Source of the DNA: Liriodendron chinense | Taxonomy: Eukaryota; Streptophyta; Magnoliopsida; Magnoliales; Magnoliaceae | NCBI GenBank assembly: GCA_003013855.2 | Contig: PVNU02000773.1 | Coordinates: 5,335,001-5,399,000 of the forward strand | Reading direction: 5' to 3' | Length of the DNA stretch: 64,000 nucleotides | Shown here: positions 23,301-34,239 of the stretch, one piece after another | Layout of the letters: every line of letters starts with the position of its first letter | Position numbering within the stretch: the stretch's first letter is position 1 | Program-made: the position numbers and the translations under genes | The notes under the pieces: generated by a model | Database searches by the model: none | Told to the model about the DNA's origin: nothing | What the model saw: only the letters and a program-made list of their open reading frames with translations

Positions 23301-26300
23301 TAAATTAAGGTGAAGAAGATCCAATTGGCGCCTAATATTGAATAGTATGTAATTATAACTATGTTTTTCTATGGTTCTTCATAAAGAGTTAATACTTTAG
23401 ATGGGAAAAAAACTAACCGGGTATGCATTGCCAGAGTTATTCGTATCTTGTCCATGCTAGTTTACTGTACTGCATCAGCTTCATTTTGATGCTCATGGTT
23501 TAAAGGGATTGATGTGATCTAGAGGCTTGTTCTATCATTCAATCAATTTGAATCACAGAAAAGAGAATAGAATCGAAGTAGAGTTGAATAGAATTGATAA
23601 GGAGTGAAATTTCAACCCTGTGGCAGCTGTCAGTTTAATAAAGCTTCGCTTCCCTCACCAGATGAACCCTTCCCGCGGGCAGTAGTAGGCATTCTATAAG
23701 TGACATTGTCAAATCTATGAAACTTTGCTTCTTGTAGTCAGTCTTGTAGTCTGCCCGTAATGCATTTATTTCCTTAATTTGCTTTCTATATTTTTATTAG
23801 CGCGACTGGTTTTCAAACCATGTGTTCCTACTGCCACTCATCTTTCTAGTGATGGTAATCAGGATGCTGGTTTATTAGGCGATGCTTTCTGGAAAATCTG
23901 GACTCTGCCATTCTTTTGTTCAGTGTTGTTAAAAATCCTATGATTTTTTTTTTTTTTTTTTTTAAATTTCCATTATTGAAAGGTACCTGGTTCACCTTAT
24001 ATGAGGCACTCAGGAAATGGAATGACATAGGCTTTGCGACTATTTAATGGTCTTAAAGTTGGTTGGATCTTATAGGCTGCAGGGAGATGATCAAGGTATC
24101 CCAAAACGGTTACGTATCGGCCGATACGTAACGGAAACGGTCATGACCGTTACGCGTTACGGGGTCAAAACGGCCATAACGGCCGTTACAGAAAAATGGG
24201 CCGTAACGGCCCCGTATCGGTCCGATACGGCCCCGAATCGGCCCGTAACGGTCTTATAGCAGTTTTTTTAAAAAAAAATTAAAAAGGGCTGTATCGGCCG
24301 ATACGGGGTCCGTAACGGCCGTTACGGCCCGTATCGTAACGGTAACGGTGGTGGCCGTTACGGCCACTATTACCGTTATGGGACACCTTGGAGATGATAT
24401 TGAATTATATATTTATAGGTACCTTGTTTCCATTGTCTGATTGGTTTGAACATTGGACAGTTGACATGCTTTGGTACCTTGTTTGAACACATTGAATTAT
24501 ATATTTATAGGTACCTTGTTTCCATTGTCTGATTGGTTTGAACATTGGACAGTTGACATGCTTTGGTACTGGAAATGCCTCCTGAGTGGTTTAATTATTA
24601 TTAAAACTCAATTTGGTCCCCCTGCTTGTCTTTTTATGATCTAGCTTGAAATACATAGCATTGATTTCATAACTTGCAGGGTCACCCATCAATACATTTG
24701 AATTTCTCCGCCCACTACTCCAAAGCCTAGAATATGACATGCCAAAGGCTACGCTAGATGTCTCATCCGCACTTCTCCTCGCACGGATCTTCTGGGCTGT
24801 CTATACAATGCTATATCCGTGGTTAAATCGCCCATGGCTTCCACAACCATTGATCCTTCCTGCTGAAGTATACAAGGTCTAATTCCATACCTCTCCCTTC
24901 GGTGACAGAACTGTTGAGTTATATCATTTTTTGAAAGGTGCTACATCATTCTTACATGCAACCTTAATTTTGAGTTATTAATAAAAATAAAAAAGAGAAC
25001 TGTTTCAACTTTAATTTATCATATGCAATCCATGCATTGAGCAGAATCATAGTAGAAAAGAGGAATTATATGATATGTGACTTCTATCTTTGTATACAAG
25101 ATTTTCAATTTGTGACTAGTGCGGCCCATTGTTTGGTAACCTGGATGACAGGTCGTTTGCATTCCATCGTGGATGGACCATGCCCCCTATATCTAGCAGA
25201 TTGGTAGATTCCAGCAATCAATGTTGGGACTTCTCATTTGAATGTGGATCACTGTGTATTCCTCTTCTTAACCATCTCTCAGTAGGCAATGTTTCGAAAG
25301 GTTGTGATTGCAATTTTTTTTGGATCTATTCCACCATGTGGGGAACCAATAAACCAGTGGTCTGCATTGCCAAACAATGGTCCACTTATCAGAACTGAAA
25401 CCCCATGTGTACCATGTGAAGTTTCAGGTTGCAAGTTATGTAATCCTCCAGCAGCAAAGCGATCTTTTCCAATATATAAAGAATGTGCTATAAAATTGTA
25501 GTTATTGATAAAGAGGTAATGTGGTTAACCTTTTTTTGTTTGATTCTATTTATTTTTCAAAATGGTTTTATAACCATATTTAACAAAAAAATTCCCTTTC
25601 TAAATCAAAAGTAAAGAAATCTAAAATCTATGTAAATTTTACAATGAGTGGTAGTTTGTTTGCCCTTTGAACTAGTATTCATTTTTTCCCCACCTATCTT
25701 GACAACCCTAATTGATTCTCATCAATCCCTTCCCTATATTTCACAGGTATAAATTGTTTATATCAAATTCTTTGTACGCAGTTGTACTGTCTTGAAATTC
25801 AGGTTTTACTAACATGGTGACAGGTAATTGTGAAGGTTATTTGGGTTTACTGATTGCTGGCTTACTTATCTGGGACTTTCTAATTTCGGAAAGAATATGG
25901 CTGTTAAAGTCTATTGGGTTGAGGTAGCTGTTTGGATAATAACTTTTAAAATAGGCATCTTATCTTGTAACCATGAATTGACAAGATTTTTGAAGTGTAT
26001 GGAGAAGAGTTTTAGGTTTCTCAGGGTGTAGAATGCATTTTAGGTTTCTCGCCTCCAATTTGTCGATGGCACTATTATATTCTATGATGCAAAAAAAGAT
26101 GTGGTGGATAATTTGAGGAAAATTGTGAGATGCTTTGAAGTGGTTTTGGCTTGAAGGTTATCCTAAAAAGTGAGATATTGAGTGTTCAAATGTCCAAGGA
26201 GGAGGTGGCGAGGTTAGCAGGGGGTAATCAGGTGTGTGCAAGGTCTTTTTCATCTTTGTATTTCAACATCCTTTTATGTGTTGGCAAACCCATGAAGCAT

Positions 26301-28628
26301 CTGTGGGGATAGAAAGGAAATTAAGGTGGAAGAGTCGACATTTCTCTTTAGGCAGCAGAATAACACCAATTAAAGCAACCATGTCGAATATGCCGATTTA
26401 CCTTGCCTTTATTTAGGTGTCCAATGCCAATTTTGGAGAGACTGGAGAAGTTGTGGTGGGATTTCTTGTGGAAGGTGCTGAAGAGACAAAAGTTTCATCT
26501 AATGAGGTGGAAGGAGCATGTAAGCCTTACGGGAAGGAGGGAGCAAGTATAAGGAAGTTGGAGGTTACAAATCTTGCTATGTTAGGCAAATGATTGAGGA
26601 GATTTGGCACGGAAGAAAGGAGCTTATGGAGAGATGTGATTCCAGGTACTGTGTCAAGGGGGATGGTGGGTAAAGGATTCATTCTTATATAAGGCTTCTG
26701 GGTTGTGGAAGGCAGTTGCTAAATTGACGATTAACATTGAGGGGCTCAGCTTTTGATCAGAGGATGGGAAGAGGATTCTTTATTGGGAGAATGTGGATAG
26801 GAGAGAGAATGCTCCATGCCGAGTTTCTAAGGCTAGCAAGGTTATCTTCGTATTTGAACATTCCCATTGCTCGATGTCTCTCTGTTTGGTGAAGCAGTGG
26901 TTTGGTCTCCTCCATGTTGGAGGAATTTGACGGACGAGGAAATGGATGAATTTATTCGGCTTTTGGTTCAACTTCAGGGCTACCGTCCATCTCTAGGTGA
27001 GAGGGATGCGATGATGTTAGAACAAGGAAAAGTCGAATCGGTTCTCTGTACTGTCCTTCTACATGATGATTCAAAGGTCATCATTGGAGGAGTGTACATG
27101 TCATGCCTCTTATGTTTGGTTCTATGGCACCCCTTCTAAGTTGTGGCTTTGGCTTGGTTGGCTGGCAGGGATAGGGTACATACAATAGATAACCTTTGAA
27201 CTCAATATTTTTGTGATGCGCACGGAGAACGCAGAGTTGGTAAATCATTTATTCATCCATTGACGCTTTGCCAAGGAAGAGTGGAAGAGATTCTTCAAGT
27301 TCTTCAAATTGTCGTGGGTGAAGCCTTTCTTGCATGGGATAGGGGTGGGATTGGGAGAAAGGGCAGGATGGTTTGGAGGTTAGCCATGTTGGCAGGCATT
27401 TGGGCCCCTTCTGGGGGAGATGAATGATCGGAGAAGCCCTTCTTTGGCACTTCTTTCTGATAAAATTTCATTACCTTTCAAAAAACAAAAAAGAAGTGTG
27501 TGAAGCTTGCAAAGTTCGTAAATGATCGTCCGACTTGATTATTTATTAATTTATTATTTATGCATTTTCAGGGGCCTGTTTGTGTAGTCGTAGTTTAAAA
27601 TGACTCAAAATCCTTTTGGGCTCTAACAGGGCATGAAGGTGTGGGGTGCAGATAGGGCTGTCAACAGGCCAGGCCTATTCAATATTTTTATTTTGCTTGG
27701 CCTGAGCCCACCCATGGACAGCCCTAGGAGCAAGGCTCCACACGACAAGGCCTTGTCTTTTTGTGTGCATGGGTGTATGCACGCGCGCACATGAGGCGTC
27801 TTTCATTTTTAGTCTGGCTAAAAAGGAAACTCGTTGGAATGTCCAGCTTCTTTCTCACAAGTGACAAGAACTGGAGCTGTGGATCAGAATCCAAGTTATT
27901 TTAATCCTTTTTTTTTTTTTTTGCAACAGAAAGAACAGCCCCTAATTTCATGATTTGCATTTCTACATATCCTAAATTATGTTAATCGTCATTAGAAAGT
28001 AGATGTGGAACAATGTTCAGTTGGTTTTTGTGAGATCCGGAGTGAGGTTATGTCACCCTGACATCCTTTGTAAAACTTCACCTTGAATCCTTTTATTCTC
28101 CCACGAACCATTCTTTTGTGGTGATTTTGCATCACTTGTTCATTTGGAAATCTCACTGGCAATCAATGGCCTCACGTTTTGTTGGAACAGGTTGGCGTCA
28201 CCCATTACTTCTCTTTCCTGAAAGCAAAGGAAGAGCTTGGCTACATACCTATGGTCAGTCCTCGTGAAGGGATGGCCGCAACAATCGCCTACTGGCAGGA
28301 GAAGAAGAGGAAGATGATAGATGGGCCGACTGTATACGTGTGGTTCTTTTGTGTGATTGGGATGTGTCTGACGTTCTACGCAGCATTCTTGCCTGTCTTC
28401 GGACCTTTGGAGTGGGTAAGGACACTCAGCCTGTTTTTATTCCGGTCATTGAAAATGGTCCAAACTGTTTTCATTTTAGCAGCAGCAGCACATGTTATTG
28501 AGGCTGTCTATGCATGGAACCTTTCCAAGAGGGTGGATCCGGAGAATAGTAAAGGATGGTTTTGGCAGACTTTGGTTCTTGGCTTCTTCTCGCTGCGTTT
28601 CCTGCTGAAAAGGGCCAGCAGGAGCTGA
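17319..28628 (+). CDS. SDR42E / 3-beta-hydroxysteroid dehydrogenase-like membrane oxidoreductase, five exons
   Basis: Exons 17319-17508, 20495-20837, 20931-21202, 24680-24876 and 28191-28628 join in frame with GT-AG introns to give 479 aa. The N-terminal Rossmann fold has TGGAGFVG at residues 17-24 for NAD(P) binding. The 3-beta-HSD/SDR catalytic set follows, with Ser128 in YVST and Tyr158-x3-Lys162 in DPYGRSK. Family motifs include FHLAAYGM and RPAAIYGPGEERHLPRI. After the catalytic domain, exon 5 encodes hydrophobic helices (about residues 370-395, 415-440 and 450-470). The last of these resembles the TMEM254/DUF4499-type tail found on plant SDR42E1-like proteins, such as what I recall for Arabidopsis At2g33630. 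It is likely an ER-membrane enzyme acting on a sterol or other lipid 3-hydroxyl group, but the substrate is not determinable from sequence. Introns are 2986, 93, 3477 and 3314 bp. All but the second are packed with transposons, yet every coding exon is intact. The ATG at 17319 is the first in a frame leading straight into the Rossmann motif. Confidence 0.93.
18141..18830. mobile_element. Foldback family A, copy 2, nested in the family B element
   Basis: Termini are GGGAAGCGATTAGGTGTTAC on the left and (reverse complement of the right end) GGGAGCGGATTAGGTGTTAC. The inner arms carry the family's 'ggggcccaccttgatgatg' and 'ccatctgtttttccagccc' blocks and their inverted partners. It sits inside the left arm of the family B element and itself carries a SINE at 18188-18358. 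Confidence 0.78.
18188..18358 (-). mobile_element. tRNA-derived SINE, minus orientation, inside the foldback element
   Basis: On the minus strand it carries a B-box GGTTCGAATGC (plus 18302-18312), a body with GTTTCAACAGCAGGTCTCAG, and an A-rich tail (poly-T on the plus strand at 18188-18202). It is flanked by near-identical 12-bp direct repeats GCGGGGCCCACC (18176-18187) and GTGGGGCCCACC (18359-18370), consistent with target-primed insertion. It is the same family as the SINE at 59417-59601. Confidence 0.85.
19735..20494. other. Rest of dehydrogenase intron 1
   Basis: 19735-19855 holds a small AT-rich palindromic repeat ('gttaattaggtattttttgt' with an inverted partner). The remainder shows nothing but a strong pyrimidine tract at 20400-20445. 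That tract ends in TAATCAG, but the in-frame acceptor is the later CATAG at 20494. Confidence 0.5.
22684..23077. mobile_element. MITE with ACGGCCGTTACG motifs, copy 1 (dehydrogenase intron 3)
   Basis: The body is built of repeated 'aacggcc(g/a)ttac' and 'ccgatacgcgttac' units in both orientations. The right end ATTACCTTTACGGAATACCTT parallels the right end of the better-preserved relative at 24092-24390. The left boundary is approximate and the target-site duplication is not clear. There is no coding capacity. Confidence 0.65.
24092..24390. mobile_element. MITE with ACGGCCGTTACG motifs, copy 2, with target-site duplication
   Basis: The ends CAAGGTATCCC and GGGACACCTTG are inverted repeats flanked by identical GAGATGAT (24084-24091 and 24391-24398). 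The duplication is 8 bp, or 9 bp if one ambiguous base is counted. The 299-bp body is almost entirely made of palindromic 'cgtaacggcc', 'gtatcggccgatac' and 'aacggccgttac' units, so it is GC-rich relative to the intron around it. It lies in intron 3 of the dehydrogenase gene. Confidence 0.85.
24401..24569 (+). repeat. Recent tandem duplication in dehydrogenase intron 3
   Basis: A 77-bp block starting 'tgaattatatatttatag' and ending 'gacatgctttggtac' occurs at 24401-24477 and again at 24493-24569. By eye the copies are identical. They are separated by 15 bp, giving a period of 92 bp. Confidence 0.92.
26035..27490 (+). pseudogene. 5'-truncated, degenerate L1-type LINE in dehydrogenase intron 4
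   Basis: In shifting frames the plus strand gives recognisable pieces of a plant L1 reverse transcriptase. These include VSRLQFVDGTIIFYDA (the FADDT box, here degenerate) near 26047-26095, SEILSVQMSKEEVARLAGG near 26170-26225 and LEVTNLAMLG near 26560-26590. A C-terminal zinc-finger-like region follows near 27215-27300. Frameshifts and stops are frequent. The 3' end near 27490 is an A-rich stretch. As it sits in sense orientation inside an intron, it is transcribed with the host gene but cannot encode a working enzyme. Confidence 0.8.
27653..27726. mobile_element. Short hAT-like MITE
   Basis: TAGGGCTGTCAACAGGCC at the left and CCCATGGACAGCCCTA at the right are inverted ends of a 74-bp element in dehydrogenase intron 4. 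The sequence between is close to the 42532-42655 element ('ggcctattcaa', 'attttgcttggcc'). The flanking 8-mers GGTGCAGA and GGAGCAAG are only partly alike, so the duplication has decayed or the ends are off by a base. Confidence 0.7.
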
Positions 28629-29640
28629 GGTGAGTCTCTCTTATTACTGAAACCGATAGAGAGGATCTTAAGCTCATATTCACCTGTGTTCTTAAATCAA
28701 TGACAAAAGAAAAATAAAGTTCTAAGATCAGGATTTCTGTATGTTGAAACACCTGACTCCAATATCCGCACCTGAATGAGTTGCAGTCGAGGTTCCTATT
28801 GTGGCTGATGTGTAGAGAAGCAGTATCCAGTCTCACCATTGAATTGCAGTTGAAGATGGTAGGGACCTAAGGTCAGTCCATGGTTTCCACAGCTGAGATG
28901 GGCTATGGTGCGAATACTGCGCTATGCTGATTGGGTGATTCCTGACCATTTAGACGGTTAAACAATGAATGACCTGTTCTTCCAACCCTGCTGCATGCTG
29001 CAGATTGAATGTTTAAGATCATGTGCGTCCTTTGCACTATGTTCTATCTGCCAGATGGTTGGCACTGATTGCAAACCACTGCATGTTTGCGTTGATTAGG
29101 CAGTTCGGTCAAGAGTGGTTACAAATTGGGGCAGGTCACTTTGTTTGACTCTGTCATTTTGATTCAACTGATAGGGAGTCATTATGGCAGGGTATCCTTC
29201 TCTCCTGGGCTTTGGAAGGCTCTTCTCATTAACCTTCTTACTGAGACATCCCCCCCTGGTAGGTTTGTCAATGGCCTGGACTGGTCCGGAGCTTTCAGGC
29301 CTGCCCCACTTCAGTCCGGACATGGCCTGGCATACTATACCCCAAGTGCTGGGTCCAAGCTTAAAACTTAGCCTGTTTATTAATCAGGCTGTCTAACAGC
29401 CCATCAGCCAGGACCAAGCCTGGGCCAGCCAGGCCTGCGAAGGTTTCAAGAGCATTTTGATATATCATGTGTTATGGGCCAGATCCTTTGCAGAAGTGGC
29501 TGACCAGACTTTGGCCAAACTTGGATCGGGCGATGCATAATCATCAGAAGCCAGGCAATCAAATTCTACAGTAGGGCTGATCTTGAACAGATCAGATCTT
29601 GCACAGAAGTGTCAGGCCATGCACAATTATCATAGGCTAG
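28629..29640. other. 3' UTR and downstream flank of the dehydrogenase gene
   Basis: A possible poly(A) signal (AAATAAAG) lies near 28711-28718. After about 29.1 kb the sequence has short hAT-like fragments with 'tcaatggcctgg', 'ggacatggcctgg' and 'gggctg' blocks, but no bounded element or gene. Confidence 0.45.
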
Positions 29641-29642
29641 GC

Positions 29643-30570
29643 TTCATCATCATCATCATCATCATCATCATCTAAGTGTTACGCACATTAGTTGGGGTTG
29701 GCTACATGAATCATGCTCTGCCATTCCATTCTATCAAGGGTCACACCTTCAGTTAGACCATAGGTGTCATCGAGTCTTTTCTTACTACCTCCATCCACGT
29801 CCTTTTTGGCCCTCCTTTTGCCCTTTTAGAGCCTGTTCTTGGTCTTCGTTGCACATGACCAAACCATCTAAGTCTACTTCCTTTTATCTTATTACCTATT
29901 TGTGCTACTTTATTTGCTCGAATGTATTCGTTTCTAAATCTATCCACCCACCTCTTGCCACTCATCCATCTCAACATCTCCATTTTAGCTAGACTCGTCC
30001 AACAAACATCTTGTTCTTTAACTACCCACACCCCAATCCATAGCTCAAGTGGTAGACTGAGTGAAGATAACCTCGTTTCAACAATGAGGTCTTGGTATCG
30101 ACTCTCAAGTGGGGGGCCCAAGTGGGGGTGACTAACATTGTGGTGCGACTAACAGTGGGGGTGGTGTGTACTAACAGTGGGGTGTGTGTACTAACCTTCA
30201 AAAAAAAAAACATCTTGTTCTGTAACTACTCAACATTCCACCTCATAAAGCATGGCTGGTCTCGTAGCCATCTTATAAACTTCCCTTATAAAACTTCCCT
30301 TTTAGTTTTGAGTGATATGTGATGATCACATAATACTTAGGTATGTCTACGTTTCTTTCACCCAACTCAAATATTATAGGCAACATCCTACTCAATCAAT
30401 CCACTCTCATGAATTATTGACCCAAGGTATGAAAGTGGTCATTTTGGGATACTTGTTGGGCAAAAATCATTTCTAATTCCCCCTTCACTCCTATTGTTAC
30501 TAAAGTTGCACTCTATGTTCTGTTTTAGTCCAGCCAATTTTAAATTCTTTATATTCTAAAGCACCCTTCT
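29643..30570 (-). pseudogene. RTE-clade LINE, 3' end fragment, minus strand
   Basis: On the minus strand it encodes the conserved C-terminal end of plant RTE-type reverse transcriptases, including MEMLRWMSGKRWVDR, RNEYIRANKVAQIG, RLRWFGHVQRRPRTG and WMEVVRKD. It finishes in a (GAT)n tail, seen as (ATC)n on the plus strand at 29643-29672, as is usual for RTE elements. Upstream sequence to about 30570 shows decayed RT domain with frameshifts. It is 5'-truncated and is interrupted by a SINE at 30026-30210. Confidence 0.85.
30026..30210 (+). mobile_element. tRNA-derived SINE inserted in the RTE LINE fragment
   Basis: An A-box TAGCTCAAGTGG (30041-30052) and a B-box GGTATCGACTC (30094-30104) give a tRNA-like RNA polymerase III promoter. 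The element ends in a poly-A run. It is bracketed by 19-bp direct repeats catcttgttct(t/g)taactac (30007-30025 and 30211-30229) with one mismatch. Its orientation is opposite to the host LINE. Confidence 0.92.
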
Positions 30571-30589
30571 TGTCAGCTTTAAGGATTCC

Positions 30590-31140
30590 TTTGATGGATT
30601 TCAAAATCAAATTCTACAAAAGGAATTCAAAATTTTAAGGATGAAAAGGGTTAAAGGTTTGCTGATACTTGAAATGATTTTTTACTGCAAGATATCTTAT
30701 TTTTAAGCTTTCCCAAAGTGCTTGTGACTGTTCCCTTTTTTTCTAAAACATGCTGAGCATTTTAAGGCCATGTTGTTTGTGTATGAAATGAACCCATCCA
30801 ACTGGTGCACCCCATCATGATGATCAGACTGACCTAAAAATCAGGTTGATCCAATCATCAGGTGGGCCAAACCATAAGGAACAATGTGCACCACCAAAAC
30901 CTCAAATCACATGTGGCTACCTATTGGTTGGGTTGGTCTTTTTTTTGTTCGTCCGATCCTGATGGCGGTTTATGCCTGTTTAACGGTTTGGGTGTCATAC
31001 ACGTACCACGTTGGGCCCACAATGCACTTTCATTTACTAAAGAGAATAGACCAGGGCAATCACCCCCTCCCAAATCACTTTATTTTGCGTAAAAATCCCA
31101 TGCATGCTATATGAATTTCAAATGTCTAACCAATCGTATT
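30590..31140. repeat. Degenerate relative of the 44248-44840 MITE
   Basis: It shares 'aaatcaggttgatccaatcatc', 'gtgggcca', 'cacgtaccacgttgggcccac' and the 'ggaattcaaaattttaagg' arm with the element in the PPR intron. The ends are eroded and the boundaries approximate. Confidence 0.5.
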
Positions 31141-31352
31141 ATCTGAAAATATACAAGTAAATTCGATATATATTTTGGGAGTCAATTGCTTGGTTTTTTT
31201 TTTTTTTTTTTTTTTAAATATTTGGAAGAATTCCTTTTGTGAGTTCGTTTTGCCTCTGTCATGATTCATGATGTAGCGTGTATCACCACCGAGGCCCTCT
31301 TGATGAGATGAGATGATATGGTGATTTAAACTGTGTATTTTCTTGTTACTAT

Positions 31353-31615
31353 TAGGGCCGTCAATGAGCTGGGCGTGGGGTTGGCTTTGACCCGATCTTG
31401 AACTGTTTGGACGGAAAGCAAAACGAACTCTCTTTTTTTTTAAAGAACGACTGAAAAAAATAAAAACGGCAGCACTGTATAAAGAAACCGCAGAGCAGAG
31501 TCAGGCGTATGTTGCTCTTCTGATCAGACACAAGTGCATTCAATGCGATGTAGTGGGCCAGGCCTGGACCCAGCAAATTAACAATCCTGGATAGGCCTGG
31601 GTCATAGACAGCCCT
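31353..31615. mobile_element. hAT-like MITE
   Basis: The left end TAGGGCCGTCAATGAGC is inverted at the right as CATAGACAGCCCT. Inside are 'gggccaggcctggaccc' blocks typical of this small hAT family in the window. I could not identify a matching 8-bp duplication, and the interior carries a poly-T/A stretch. Confidence 0.6.
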
Positions 31616-32244
31616 CCATGTCAGTTTATCTGACCATCTATTTATGTGGTGTACATTAATGAAAATTAAACAGCCATCAACACCATAGCAAGAATGGTCC
31701 CCCGCCTACAGGAGGAAGCTGTGGGGTCCACTGCAAGAAATCCACTCGTTCCATGAGTTTTGCCAGATCATAGATCGAGCTCAAGCAGATTCAAAACACA
31801 AGCGGGGCAAGATAGAAAACGGTGGGAATTAAATGCCTGCCATTGAAAGCATCTGGCGCCACTGCAGGGGGATTGTTTCTAGGATTTTTACTTATCATAA
31901 TTCATAGTTTTAGGACTTTTTAGGGTTTTCCAAACTATAATCAGCAGTTATGCAACAAAGCCTACTCTACCTTCGGCATGCATGTACCTCAATCCCAAAT
32001 GTCCATTGGATAACCCAAAAGATCAAACTGAATGGATGATGCCAATCGCCCCTTTTTGTGATCATTGAATGCGAATGCACCGCGCCAGAGCAAGAACCAA
32101 CAGGTTTCTATTAATTAGAGGTTGGGATTTCAATGAATGTGCTTGGGCCCCACAATGTACCATCCATGCCACAGTTAAAAGAGTCAATACACCCTTTTCC
32201 AGATCATCAATGCTTCTGTTTCCTCTTTAAAACGGCGCCTGTGG
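31616..32244. other. No gene seen
   Basis: Intergenic DNA with only chance ORFs and no bounded repeat that I can define. Confidence 0.55.
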
Positions 32245-32930
32245 TTCACGGAAGCGGATTGCGTCGTGGTTACCCAACATCACGTAACATCACGTATTTA
32301 CGTGGTGTCAGGACTGTGGGGCCCCACCCTTGATGTATTTTTTTTGTCCCATGCCATCCGTTTTGCCAGCTCATTTTATGCATAGCCCATAATTGAAGCA
32401 TATCCAAAGCTCAAGTGGACCACACTGCAGGAAACAGGAGAGATTGAACGCCTATTGTTTAAAACTTAATTAAGGGCCACAGAAGTTTTGGATCAAACTG
32501 ATATTTACCAACAGGGTGCATGACAAATAATGTGACATACTGTTGAAGCAGATCCAAGGCTCAAGTGGACCACACCACGGGCAGCAGCGGTGATAATGTG
32601 ACCTACTGTTGAAACCTGCTTAGGGCCCACCGTGATGGTTAATTGCCATCCAAACTGTTCATAAGGTTACGTGGACCTGGATGAAGGAAAACAAAAATAT
32701 CATCTTGATCCAAAACTCCTGTGGCCTCTAAAAGTTTTGGACGATGAGTGTTAAATCCCCACTATGTGGTCCACTTGAGCCTTTGAACCACTTCATTTTT
32801 GGGCTTGTGCCCTAAAATGATATGGAGAAACGGATGGACGGTAGATAAAACCCATACATCAAGGTGGCCCCTCAGAGCCCCCATCGGTCCTAGGGATGGG
32901 CGGCCAATCCACATCCCTGCACTTTCACAA
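32245..32930. mobile_element. Foldback family A, copy 3
   Basis: It starts near GGAAGCGGATTGCG. It carries the left arm 'ccatccgttttgccagctca', two central 'gcccaccgtgatgg'/'ttgccatccaaactg' blocks, and the right arm 'gagaaacggatggacgg'. A 'cacgtaacatcacgta' insertion sits between the terminus and the left arm. The central part is partly duplicated: 'caagtggaccacac' occurs twice (near 32413 and 32562). Confidence 0.75.
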
Positions 32931-32949
32931 TTTTTCAACTAACCATACA

Positions 32950-33632
32950 TGAATTGAGTCGAGTGGAATATTACCTCGGCGATGGCTCAACTCGGTCAGC
33001 AGATCGAGCAAGTTCGAGTTTAAGCCGAGACAAGGTTCGAATCTTTGAGTTTTAAGTTTTTGAGGTATATTATAGTTATAAAACACATACCATGTAACTA
33101 ATTGAAATTAACAATATCATTAACTAAACAATTTAACAAGCAACATATAATATGTTGAAACATGAAACATTTAACAATATCATTAACCAAACAACCTAAC
33201 AAGTAGCATGTAATATTTAAAAATATCATTAACCAAATAATTTAAAAAGCAATATGTAACAAGTAACAATATTACTAACCAAACAATTGAACAAGCAACA
33301 TGTAACAAGTAACAATATTATTAACCAATCATATATAGTATATCCATGCACACATCTATCCCATCCATCCAACCACACACACACACACACACACATATCC
33401 ATCTGACCATCTATCCCATCCATCCAACAATCCACACATCTATCCCATCCATCCAACAATCCAACCCCATGCGGCAAACAGACAAGCAATGGGCGAGGTG
33501 GCAGCGCTATGCAGGGTGAGCGAACAGGTAATGGGGGTGGCCGGATGTTGAGCTAAGAGAGGGGGGGAAGGGAATGTAGGTGGCCGGATGTCGAGCTCAA
33601 AGAAAGGAAGGGAGAGAATGTGTATGTGGCCG

Positions 33633-33670
<38 letters not shown>

Positions 33671-33930
33671 GCTCTCACATGATTAAATTAAGTTTTTTTT
33701 TTTTTTTAGGTATTTATATTCAGGGTCAAACGAGCGAGTCAAATTGGATTGAGTTTAAGCCTATATTTAAGTCTTGTTGAGCCGAGAAGGGATACTTGAC
33801 TCGAACTCATTCAAACCCAAAAAATAACTCAACTTGGCTCAAACTCACTTTCAATCCAAGCAAGTTTAAGTATTTTCGAGCGAGTAGAGCAAGTTTTTCG
33901 AGCTTGTTAGACTCGTGTAGTGCTCTACGT
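32950..33930. repeat. Low-complexity, CGAGT-rich repeat region with microsatellites
   Basis: The flanks contain many 'gactcg', 'cgagc' and 'ctcaactcgg' pieces in both orientations, as in some non-autonomous hAT elements. The middle holds tandem 'taacaagtaacaatatt.ttaacca' units (about 33080-33330), a 'ctatcccatccatccaaca' repeat (33355-33460), (CA)n at 33374-33394 and (GA)n at 33636-33666. No coding frame is credible here. Confidence 0.5.
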
Positions 33931-34239
33931 GTGACCTGCATAGAGCATGCACATCACATACATGCACGCCAGCGCACAGCTGTCAAAATCATGCTCCCTA
34001 TCACGGCCCAAAAATCCACCTGTCGGTAGCCATCCTTAGCCTTCACTTCATTAGGTGGCAACCAACATCAACAGATTTAACAGCTAAAATCACTAACATT
34101 GATGGATTAACCTATCAGTGTGATTTTTTGGCTGGAATATCATCCGATACGTAGGCACTGAAACGGTGGCTAAGTCAAAGTCCGTCGATTGAACAATCCA
34201 ACCCGTTGATTCGTGGACGCTTGCTGGTCAAAATAGGAC

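Noticed and set aside
29753..30121. 122-codon minus-strand ORF as a protein gene
   Set aside because: It is the C-terminal piece of an RTE LINE read through the inserted SINE.
33229..33489. Minus-strand 86-codon ORF with DGWDRC repeats
   Set aside because: It is a translation of the CA and CCATC microsatellite tract.
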